From contig DATMQA010000053.1 of the NCBI GenBank assembly GCA_035566895.1, positions 1 through 34,794 on the forward strand: 34,794 nucleotides of DNA, in the 5' to 3' direction. Under the pieces are notes generated by a model that was given only the letters and a program-made list of their open reading frames with translations, was not told the origin of the DNA and did not search any database. This stretch comes from DATMQA01 sp035566895 (lineage in GTDB: Bacteria; Verrucomicrobiota; Verrucomicrobiia; Limisphaerales; UBA8199). Positions 23,498 to 29,959 of this stretch are shown one piece after another (the stretch's first letter is position 1; every line of letters begins with the position of its first letter). A program made the position numbers and the translations under genes.

Positions 23498-24469
23498 TTA
23501 CGCCCCCGCTTGCACCATCAGAAAAGTGCTGCTGGATTCGCTCCGGACCTCAGCCGCTATGCTGGCCGGGATCAGGCAAAACTGCCCCTTGTTCAACTCG
23601 ATGGAATTGTCAGCGCCGATGACCCGCACCCTGCCCTGCACCAGCCCCAGGATTGTCATCCTGCCTTGACTGAGTGGCACCCCTTTACCGCTCTCCGCCG
23701 TGATCGCATCCACCGTAAACAGAGCGTCTCGCACCACATGCCGGACCTTAAACCCATCCTGCGCTTCGTATTCCGACGTGGCCAACTCCGGCTCGAAATC
23801 CGTGAAGTCAATGCTCTCCAGCGATTGGGCCACATGCAGGTCCCGCGGTTTGCCATCCAGGCCCACACGGTTCCAATCAAATACCCGATACGTCGTGTCG
23901 GAATTTTGCTGAATCTCAAAAATCACCAGCCCGGCGCCGATCGCATGAACGCGGCCACTGGGCAGAAACATGGCATCGCCTGCGCGCACGCCAACGCGAT
24001 GAAAGCACTCTGACACCGAGCCATCGCGGATCTTTCGCTCAAATTCACTGCGAGTCACGCCACGCCGAAGGCCCACATACAGCTCAGCTCCCGGTGCGGC
24101 ATCCGCGATATACCACATCTCGGTTTTTGGGTCGCCGCCGAGCGCTGCCGCTTTTGCGGGCGGAGGATGAACCTGCAGTGAGAGCTTGTCCCGGGCGTCC
24201 AGAATCTTGATCAGCAGCGGAAACCGCCCCGCCTGAAGTTTGGCAGGCCCTAGCAGCTCTGCCGCATGGTTTTGGACCAGCCAATGCAGATCTTTGCCGG
24301 CGAGTGGTCCGTTCGCAATGACGCTCAGCTCCCCGGGACGATCGCTGATCTCCCATGACTCGCCAATCGGAACCCCCGGCGGCAGCGGTTTATGATAGAG
24401 CTTTTCCAGCTCGCGTCCGCCCCACACGCGCTCCTTGAAAATGGGATGGAAAATCAACGGATACAGCAT
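23498..24469 (-). CDS. manA: Class I mannose-6-phosphate isomerase
   Basis: A 323-aa cupin zinc isomerase of the short (Bacillus ManA-like) type, interconverting fructose-6-phosphate and mannose-6-phosphate. Signatures: IFKERVWGGRELEKLYHK, PIGESWEISDRPGELS, LLIKILDARDKLSLQVHP and KTEMWYI (zinc ligands Q, H and E), and PSGRVHAIGAGLVIFEIQQN with the last zinc histidine. The start is ATG 24469; an in-frame extension upstream runs into the repeat element at 24507 and is not protein-like. It supplies mannose units for glycans, in keeping with the rhamnose genes nearby. Confidence 0.92.
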   Translation of the reverse strand: MLYPLIFHPIFKERVWGGRELEKLYHKPLPPGVPIGESWEISDRPGELSVIANGPLAGKDLHWLVQNHAAELLGPAKLQAGRFPLLIKILDARDKLSLQVHPPPAKAAALGGDPKTEMWYIADAAPGAELYVGLRRGVTRSEFERKIRDGSVSECFHRVGVRAGDAMFLPSGRVHAIGAGLVIFEIQQNSDTTYRVFDWNRVGLDGKPRDLHVAQSLESIDFTDFEPELATSEYEAQDGFKVRHVVRDALFTVDAITAESGKGVPLSQGRMTILGLVQGRVRVIGADNSIELNKGQFCLIPASIAAEVRSESSSTFLMVQAGA

Positions 24470-24506
24470 GGCGATCGAAGGAGGGACACCGCAGCGCTCT
24501 GACGGA

Positions 24507-24690
24507 AAACTCCAAATTCCAAACACCAAGCTCCAGAAGAATTCCAAACACCAAGCCTCAAAAGCCTTTGGCAATCAAAGAGCCAGCGCCGAGTTCGCCC
24601 CTGACGGTGCGAAGGCCTTTCCCACTGCCGCAGCTTTGAAAGTTGGAATTTGGGGCTTTTCTGGAGCTTGGTGTTTGGGATTTGGAGTTT
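24507..24690. repeat. Word-type inverted repeat, copy 2 (TCCAAATTCC word)
   Basis: Arms 24507-24536 (AAACTCCAAATTCCAAACAC...) and 24661-24690 are complementary at 29 of 30 positions. Inner, partly complementary copies of the word (AATTCCAAACACCAAGCC and TTGGAATTTGGGG) lie inside. The first 24 bp of the left arm are identical to the copy at 2364. It fills the gap between manA and accA, starting 37 bp upstream of the manA start codon. A frame through it codes repetitive Trp/Phe/Leu-rich peptide, which I regard as spurious. Confidence 0.85.
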
Positions 24691-24757
24691 AACCGGCTCC
24701 TCGTCTGTCACCGCTGTAATACTCCAATGCTCCATCGCTCCGTCATTCCCCTTGCCC

Positions 24758-25750
24758 TCACTCCCCGCCATTCCCGGCCGCTGGTGTCTGTTTATCGGTG
24801 AAATGACCAAAGCTGCGGAATTTGGCGTAGCGCTGCTTTAGCCGTTCGGCGGGAGACAGGGCGAGGAGTTGTTCCAGGTGCATGAGCAACGTAGTTTTCA
24901 GGGTCAAAGCCGTCGCGTCCGGATCCGCATGCGCCCCTCCGAGCGGCTCCGGAACAACTCCGTCCACCAGGCCCAGCTCGAACAAATGTTTCGCCGTAAT
25001 CTTGAGGGCCTCAGCCGCTTTGGACGCCGCCGAGCGGTCCTTCCAAAGAATAGCCGCGCAGCCTTCCGGACTGATGACCGAATAATAAGCGTTTTCCAGG
25101 ATCAAAACCCGGTCGGCCACACCGATCCCCAGGGCGCCGCCGGAACCGCCTTCCCCGATAACCGTCGCGATAATTGGCACTTCCAATAACATCATCTCGC
25201 GCAAATTAACCGCAATCGCCTCCGCAATGTGCCGCTCCTCCGCCCCAATGCCCGGATAGGCTCCCGCCGTGTCTATCAGCGTGATGATGGGCAGCCGGAA
25301 TTTGTCGGCCAGCCTCATCAGCCGCAGGGCCTTGCGGTACCCTTCCGGGTGCGCGGACCCGAAATTCCGCAGGATATTCTCCTTGGTGTCCCGGCCTTTC
25401 TGGGTGCCGATCACCACCACCTTGTGCGGCCCAAGGCAGGCGAACCCGCCCACCACCGCCCGGTCCTCGGCGTAGAGCCGGTCGCCATGTAGCTCGCTGA
25501 AATCCGTAAAGGCCGAGCTCAGATAATCCAGCGTGAAAGGGCGCTTGGGATGACGGGCAATTTTGATCCGGTCCCACGCGCTCAGGTTCAGAAACACCTG
25601 GCGCTTGGTTTCTTCGAGCTTTTTCTCGATTAAGGCGACCTCTTCCTCGACGCTGATGCCCAGCGAATGCGTTTCCGGATGCCTTCTCAACTCCTCAAGC
25701 TTGGTTTGCAGCTCCGCAATCGGCTTTTCAAAGTCGAGTTGATGTTTCAT
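24758..25750 (-). CDS. accA: Acetyl-CoA carboxylase carboxyltransferase subunit alpha
   Basis: A 330-aa AccA that, with AccD, transfers carboxyl from biotin to acetyl-CoA to give malonyl-CoA for fatty acid synthesis. Signatures: LDFEKPIAELQTKLEELR at the N-terminal coiled coil, IKIARHPKRPFTLDYL, ELHGDRLYAEDRAVVGG, SAHPEGYRKALRLM, IDTAGAYPGIGAEERHIAEA and VIGEGGSGGALGIGVADRV with SPEGCAAILWKD. Length is typical. accD is not in this window, as often happens. The gene stands alone between two repeat-bearing gaps. Confidence 0.97.
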   Translation of the reverse strand: MKHQLDFEKPIAELQTKLEELRRHPETHSLGISVEEEVALIEKKLEETKRQVFLNLSAWDRIKIARHPKRPFTLDYLSSAFTDFSELHGDRLYAEDRAVVGGFACLGPHKVVVIGTQKGRDTKENILRNFGSAHPEGYRKALRLMRLADKFRLPIITLIDTAGAYPGIGAEERHIAEAIAVNLREMMLLEVPIIATVIGEGGSGGALGIGVADRVLILENAYYSVISPEGCAAILWKDRSAASKAAEALKITAKHLFELGLVDGVVPEPLGGAHADPDATALTLKTTLLMHLEQLLALSPAERLKQRYAKFRSFGHFTDKQTPAAGNGGE

Positions 25751-25840
25751 TCAAACCAAGATTAGCCGATTCCCGGGCACCCAGGCAACGCAGAAGAATA
25801 GCGCCGCCGCCCGTGGCAGAGGGCTCCGCCGGGCAAAGCA

Positions 25841-25866
25841 AAGAGCCGGATTTGCATCCGGCTCTT
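25841..25866 (-). terminator. Strong hairpin upstream of accA
   Basis: AAGAGCCGGAT and ATCCGGCTCTT form a perfect 11-bp stem with a 4-nt loop. On the minus strand it is followed by TTGCTTTG, a weak T-rich tail. The nearest annotated gene ending upstream on that strand is pgl, 460 bp away, so it may terminate an unannotated transcript. Confidence 0.5.
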
Positions 25867-26178
25867 AGTGGTGACGAGGTTTATACGCCTTCACCCAGGC
25901 GCTCAGAAGGGTAATGCGGCCAACTATTTGCTCGCTGTTCGAACCGCACTACAAGCAAAACCTCTATACTAACCCTAAACGAACAGCGAAATTCTGCTTT
26001 GCTCGACATTATATAGATACAACAGTGGCGCTACTCGTTCAAATCATTTTTGTTTTCAAAGAGTTTTCCCTTCGCCTCACGAAGGTCAGCCGATATACGC
26101 CTACAGCGGCTTCCCTTTATCACCGTTCCACCAGCTCCGCGTCCCGTCAAGTGAAACCACTGTTTTTCCCGCAAATCC

Positions 26179-26294
26179 GGCCGGAGCGCGGACTTTCCTG
26201 TCCGCAGCAACTTCCGAACGCCAGCAGGGCCCGCATTTGCCGACAATCTCGCGCGTAATACATTGCTGCGGACAGGAATGTCCGCGCTCCGGCC
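26179..26294. repeat. 32-bp inverted repeat element (GCGGACATTCCTGTCCGC type)
   Basis: Arms 26179-26210 (GGCCGGAGCGCGGACTTTCC...) and 26263-26294 are complementary at 31 of 32 positions around a 52-bp centre. Each arm also contains its own small palindrome (GCGGAC/GTCCGC). Read as protein the element gives ADIPVRSN-like peptide, which I recall as a recurring spurious annotation in Verrucomicrobiota genomes (memory, not a search). It ends 34 bp after the pgl stop codon. Confidence 0.8.
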
Positions 26295-26327
26295 GCCGTC
26301 ACTGACCGATTGCGTTTTTCCTCTCAT

Positions 26328-27047
26328 CTAAACATTAAGCTCCGTAAACACGGTCGTGCGGCCGCGAAGCTCCAGCACCCGGGCCAGCGGCGTCCTCCCC
26401 CCCGGCCGGAGCGATTCACGGAGCGCCTGCTCTTTCCCGGCGCCCGAGGCCAGCACCCACACCTGCCGGGCCGCCGCAATCGCCGGGTAACCCAGCGTAA
26501 TGCGGTGCGGTGGCGGCTTTGACGCCACCACGTGCCGGTAAACCGCCGGGCTGGTCGTCACCTCCTCCGGTTCACCCGGAAAGAGCGAGGCAACGTGCCC
26601 TTCTTCGCCCATTCCCAAAAGCACCAGGTCAAGCACGGGCAGGCCGTCGCGCTCCCGGGGCGCCAGGCGGCACAACTCCTCGCCCGCCGCTCTCGCCGCC
26701 TGCTCCGGCGGGTCCTCCCCGCGCACGCGGTGGATGCGGCGGTCCGGAACTCTCAGCGGCTCGAGCAAAACCTCGCGCGCGAGGCGGAAATTGCTCTCGG
26801 CATCATCCGGCGGGACACAACGCTCGTCGCCCCAAAAACAGTCAACGGGCTCGAATGACAAATTCCGCGCTTTCGCCAGGCCCGCCGCCTGGGAAAGAAA
26901 CCGGCCCGCGATCCGCCCGCCGGAAAGCGCTACCCCGTAAAACCGGCTGGTCGCGCCGAGCGCTTGGATTTCGCTGAGCCACCGCTCCGCGACCTTTCCC
27001 GCCAACTCCTCCGCGCTCGCAAACCTGACCAGCTCATAGGTACTCAT
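26328..27047 (-). CDS. pgl: 6-phosphogluconolactonase
   Basis: A 239-aa lactonase that hydrolyses 6-phosphogluconolactone, the second step of the oxidative pentose phosphate pathway. Signatures: GVALSGGRIAGRFL (phosphate loop; usual form LSGGxTP), FWGDERCVPPDDAESNFRLA and the catalytic region LVLLGMGEEGHVASLFPG. The loop has R-I-A in place of the common S-T-P after LSGG, which may change phosphate contacts. It starts 12 bp after the zwf stop, so zwf-pgl form an operon. Confidence 0.95.
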   Translation of the reverse strand: MSTYELVRFASAEELAGKVAERWLSEIQALGATSRFYGVALSGGRIAGRFLSQAAGLAKARNLSFEPVDCFWGDERCVPPDDAESNFRLAREVLLEPLRVPDRRIHRVRGEDPPEQAARAAGEELCRLAPRERDGLPVLDLVLLGMGEEGHVASLFPGEPEEVTTSPAVYRHVVASKPPPHRITLGYPAIAAARQVWVLASGAGKEQALRESLRPGGRTPLARVLELRGRTTVFTELNV

Positions 27048-27059
27048 GCTCTCGCGACT

Positions 27060-28769
27060 TCACGCTTTGACCACTTGGCCCTGGACTTTGGATTTTGGAC
27101 TTTGGACCTCCGCCCCTGGATTTTGGACTGCGGACTCTGGACTTTGGACTTTGGACTCCGCGCCCTGGCTTTTGGCCCCCGGACTTTGCGCTGTGGGCGC
27201 GCCGTTCATGATCATCGGCTCATGCCAGGCGTGGCCGGACCGGGCCAGCAAATCGTCCGCCGCCACGGGTCCCCACGTGCCGGCTGAGTAGAATTCGCGG
27301 TTCGTCAACGCTTTCCCCTCCCAGCTCTGGCGAATCGAATCGACAATGTTCCACGCCGTTTCCACCTCGTCCCGCCGGATGAAGAGGGTCGCGTCGCCGG
27401 TCATTGCTTCCAGAAGCAGCCGTTCGTAAGCCTCGGGGGTATAAGCGCCGAACTCGGCATTGTAGCTGAAATGCATGCGCACCGGGCGCACCTCGAGGCT
27501 GGTGCCGGGGACCTTGCCGTTAAAGCGGAGGTAAATGCCCTCATCGGGCTGCAGGCGGAGGGCCAGCGCATTGGGGTCGAGGTTCTGACCGCATTGCGCC
27601 GCGAACAATACGTGCGGCGTCGGCCGGAATTGCACGCGCACCTCGCTGGCGCTCAGCGGCAGGTTCTTACCCGTGCGCAAATAAAACGGCACGCCCGACC
27701 AGCGCCAATTATCGATGTTCAGCTTCAGCGCCACATAGGTCTCCACGTTGGAGTCCGCCTTGACCTTCGGCTCCTGCCGATACCCGGGCCGCACCTCGCC
27801 ATTGACGGCCCCGGCGAAATACTGGCCGCGCACGACTTGCTGCGCCACCTCCTCGGGGGTCATCGGACGAATCGACCGCAGCAGCTTGACCTTCTCGTCC
27901 CGAATCGCCTCGGCATCCAGTGAGACGGGCGGCTCCATCGCGCTGAGGGACAGCACCTGCAAAAGATGGTTCTGCACCATGTCCCGCAAGGCCCCGGCCT
28001 CCTCATAATATCCCCCGCGCTGGCCGACCCCCAGGTCTTCGCTGACGGTGATCTGCACGTGGTCGATCGAGTCCCGGTTCCACAGCCGCTCGAAAATCGC
28101 ATTGGAAAAACGGAACATCAATATGTTCTGCACCGTCTCCTTGCCCAGGTAATGGTCGATGCGGAAAACCTGCGCTTCGCTGGCGTAACGGGTCAGCTCC
28201 CGGTTCAGTTGGCGGGCCGATTCAAGGTCATGGCCGAAGGGTTTTTCGACGACGATCCGCTGCCAGCCTTCGGTCTGATTGCCATTGGCTTTATGCAGCA
28301 GACCGACCTCATGCAGTTGCTCGGCCACCAGGCCGAACTGGCTCGGCATCGTCGCCAGGTAAAACAGCAGGTTCCGCCGCAGCGGTTCGCTGCCAAACCC
28401 GCGCAGTCGCTCCTCGAGCTTGCGGTAAGCCGCCGGGTCCGTCAGGTCGCCCTGGCAATAAAAGACATGCCCGGAAAACTCCTGCCAGACCTGGTCATCG
28501 ACCGGTTTGGTGCGGGAATATTGGTTGAGGGCCTGGCGCAGCTCATCCCGCCAGGAGGCATCGGATTTTTCCCGCCGCGCAAACCCGACGATGCGGAAAT
28601 CAGCCGGCATTTGCTTGTCTTTGCAAAGGTGATAGAGAGCGGGAATGAGCTTGCGGGCGGTCAAATCGCCGCTGGCGCCGAAGATGACGATCGAACAGGG
28701 CTCGGGCGTCTTGCGCGCCTCGCCCAGCCGGCGGGCCCGGGCTTCATCCAGTTGTATGATTTGGTTCAC
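27060..28769 (-). CDS. zwf: Glucose-6-phosphate dehydrogenase with repeat-derived C-terminal tail
   Basis: A 569-aa NADP-dependent enzyme that oxidises glucose-6-phosphate to 6-phosphogluconolactone. Signatures: IVIFGASGDLTARKLIPALY (cofactor loop), VVEKPFGHDLESARQLN, the active site FRIDHYLGKETVQN, and VPFYLRTGKNLP. The conserved protein ends near GHAWHEP (about residue 518). The last 51 residues are a Gln/Ser/Pro/Lys tail with recurring VQSPKS/VQSPES/VQNPGA units, encoded by a GGACTTT repeat tract. The start is GTG 28769, giving the usual short N-terminus (VNQIIQLDEARARRLGEA). The open frame continues upstream through a tRNA and repeats on the opposite strand and is not coding there. Confidence 0.94.
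   Translation of the reverse strand: MNQIIQLDEARARRLGEARKTPEPCSIVIFGASGDLTARKLIPALYHLCKDKQMPADFRIVGFARREKSDASWRDELRQALNQYSRTKPVDDQVWQEFSGHVFYCQGDLTDPAAYRKLEERLRGFGSEPLRRNLLFYLATMPSQFGLVAEQLHEVGLLHKANGNQTEGWQRIVVEKPFGHDLESARQLNRELTRYASEAQVFRIDHYLGKETVQNILMFRFSNAIFERLWNRDSIDHVQITVSEDLGVGQRGGYYEEAGALRDMVQNHLLQVLSLSAMEPPVSLDAEAIRDEKVKLLRSIRPMTPEEVAQQVVRGQYFAGAVNGEVRPGYRQEPKVKADSNVETYVALKLNIDNWRWSGVPFYLRTGKNLPLSASEVRVQFRPTPHVLFAAQCGQNLDPNALALRLQPDEGIYLRFNGKVPGTSLEVRPVRMHFSYNAEFGAYTPEAYERLLLEAMTGDATLFIRRDEVETAWNIVDSIRQSWEGKALTNREFYSAGTWGPVAADDLLARSGHAWHEPMIMNGAPTAQSPGAKSQGAESKVQSPESAVQNPGAEVQSPKSKVQGQVVKA
27080..27187. repeat. Quasi-periodic GGACTTT tract inside zwf
   Basis: GGACTTT, GGATTTT, GGACTTT, GGACCTC and then GGATTTT, GGACTGC, GGACTCT, GGACTTT, GGACTTT, GGACTCC follow in 7-bp steps, with a second group ending GGACTTTG near 27187. 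Because 7 is not a multiple of 3 the tract cycles through reading frames, yet it stays open for the zwf frame to its stop at 27060. Confidence 0.75.
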
Positions 28770-28851
28770 CCGCGAACCATCGCCGAGGATTGGGGAAAGT
28801 TCAATTTGAGTTTTACTTTGCCACCGGCTCAAATATATTAAGGCCCCAAGA

Positions 28852-28938
28852 GCCGATGTGGCGGAATTGGCAGACGCGCTAGACTCAAAATCTGGTATCC
28901 GTAAGGATGTGTGGGTTCGATCCCCTCCATCGGCACCA
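28852..28938 (+). tRNA. tRNA-Leu (anticodon CAA)
   Basis: An 87-nt type II tRNA with encoded CCA. The acceptor stem is GCCGATG/CATCGGC with discriminator A. The D arm contains GGAATTGGCAGACGC. The anticodon loop CTCAAAA carries anticodon CAA. The long variable arm is ATCC-GTAA-GGAT, and the T loop is TTCGATC. The T stem GTGGG/CCCTC has one U-U mismatch. It decodes UUG leucine codons and lies divergently upstream of zwf. Confidence 0.95.
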
Positions 28939-28942
28939 TCCG

Positions 28943-29055
28943 TAATAAAGTCCACAAACAACCAGGAAATCATGTAGGCAGCAATGGAATTCATTCCCAC
29001 CATATAAAATGAAGATGACGGTCGCCCGCAATCCCTGCGCCGCTTAATCCACCGC
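28943..29055 (-). pseudogene. Remnant of a DUF5009/HGSNAT-like acyltransferase
   Basis: The minus strand codes MVGMNSIAAYMISWLFVDFI, which resembles the highly conserved C-terminal segment of DUF5009 (heparan-alpha-glucosaminide N-acetyltransferase-like) membrane proteins, usually (V)VGMNSIAAY. About 16 residues before it (RRRDCGRPSSSFY) look degraded, and no further part of the roughly 400-aa gene is present. It abuts tRNA-Leu, a common target for integration and rearrangement. Confidence 0.5.
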
Positions 29056-29185
29056 CTTGCACCGAGGTGATGAGTCAAAAAATGGGATGACGAAGCCGCA
29101 CAATTCAGTGGTGGAAATATTTGTGAAGGAGAAATTGAGCAAACGACCGGATTTCCTGGCCGCAACCAAACATCGACGTGCGCAA

Positions 29186-29369
29186 CCCCGCATAAGCTGC
29201 GAAGTTGGACCTTGCCAAGACTTCCCATTCGTCCCTGAGTGCCGCGGCCCAGCCGCGAATGCCTAAAATCGCACCGAAATTCCCCCGTGTAACCGGTAGT
29301 CCGGCACACTCTGAAAGAAGTTATTGGCGATGCGCAACGGCAGGTCGATCCCGGCGTTGGCGCTGAAAC
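29186..29369. repeat. 184-bp direct repeat, copy A
   Basis: This segment recurs at 34611-34794 at a constant offset of 5425 bp without gaps. The first 60 bp differ at about seven positions, nearly all transitions. The last roughly 125 bp are identical and reach the window end, so the repeat may be longer. The identical part is the 3' end of an outer-membrane-type gene; the diverged part is its downstream flank, which includes CCGCGGCCCAGCCGCG. Confidence 0.9.
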
Positions 29370-29610
29370 GTTCGCCCCAGGTGAAGTTGAGCAAAGGCCC
29401 CAAAAACCACCCCGTCGAGCCGGTCCGGTCCGAGACCTGCCCCAGCAGTTCGTCGCGGCCGAGCGTGTCATAAACTCCGTTTGCCTGCAGGCTCAGAGTG
29501 AAACTCTCGTTGAGCAGCACATAGACCCCTGGGCCGCCGGAAACGATGATTTCGTCCCCGTACTGGAAATTGGCCTCACCCCGTGTGCGCAAATACGTGA
29601 AAAGGGTCAC
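29263..29610 (-). pseudogene. 3' fragment of an outer-membrane beta-barrel/transporter-like gene
   Basis: A 115-codon frame whose product has alternating polar/hydrophobic strands, glycines and a terminal aromatic residue (YGDEIIVSGGPGVYVLLNE, NAGIDLPLRIANNFFQSV, LHGGISVRF ending in F), typical of the last strands of an outer-membrane barrel or MetA-like transporter. There is no signal peptide or N-terminal half. Its last 36 codons are identical to the partial gene at the window end, so this is most likely a duplicated and truncated 3' end. Confidence 0.65.
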
Positions 29611-29818
29611 CCATTAGGGCGGGTGTCAACAGGCAAAAAAGTTTTCGTTCCCAATTGTTCTAATCGGGTTGACTCACTACTGCCCAGAAGTCCGCTTCAC
29701 AGCGCACCTATCCGAACCCGTCATTTCGTCTTTTGATTCCGGACGCGTATCGCCGACATCGCCCAGGCGATCCGTTCAGTCAACCTCAGGACACTTCCCC
29801 ATTCCTCGCTCTGCTAGC

Positions 29819-29920
29819 TATGAAGGCGAGGCCATCGGCGCGATGACCAAGAACGAGAATGGCGTTCCGTGGGTCAGCTCGATCAAACTCAATCCGAAGA
29901 TTGCCTATAGCGGCGATAAA
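29819..29920 (+). pseudogene. Remnant of an OsmC-family peroxiredoxin gene
   Basis: The plus strand codes GEAIGAMTKNENGVPWVSSI followed by KLNPKIAYSGDK, which resembles the central part of OsmC/Ohr-like organic hydroperoxide reductases (MTKN...WVS...L.P...FSG pattern). The upstream N-terminal domain and the downstream part with the second catalytic cysteine are missing. It stops just where the C10 peptidase gene on the other strand is cut short. Confidence 0.5.
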
Positions 29921-29959
29921 ATCGCAAACATCGACTGCCTGCGAGGCGTGGCTGCCAAC

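Larger units (their letters stand above)
25751..26327. other. 577-bp intergenic region with three inverted repeats
   Basis: I find no convincing gene between accA and pgl. The region holds a perfect terminator-like hairpin (25841-25866), a 9-bp inverted repeat (CGCTGTTCG 25933-25941 / CGAACAGCG 25980-25988), an AT-rich stretch (about 25950-26060) and a 32-bp inverted repeat (26179-26294). A small RNA on the minus strand ending at the first hairpin is possible. Frames across the region give low-complexity or repeat-derived peptides. Confidence 0.5.

Noticed and set aside
24435..24810. Short frames coding Trp/Phe/Leu-rich peptides on both strands
   Set aside because: They are translations of the inverted repeat element at 24507-24690.
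26031..26327. A 98-codon minus-strand frame containing ADIPVRSN
   Set aside because: It is a translation of the inverted repeat at 26179-26294, with no protein features.
28770..29471. A 234-codon upstream extension of the zwf frame
   Set aside because: It runs antisense through tRNA-Leu, gene fragments and repeats. G6PD homology begins at the GTG at 28769.
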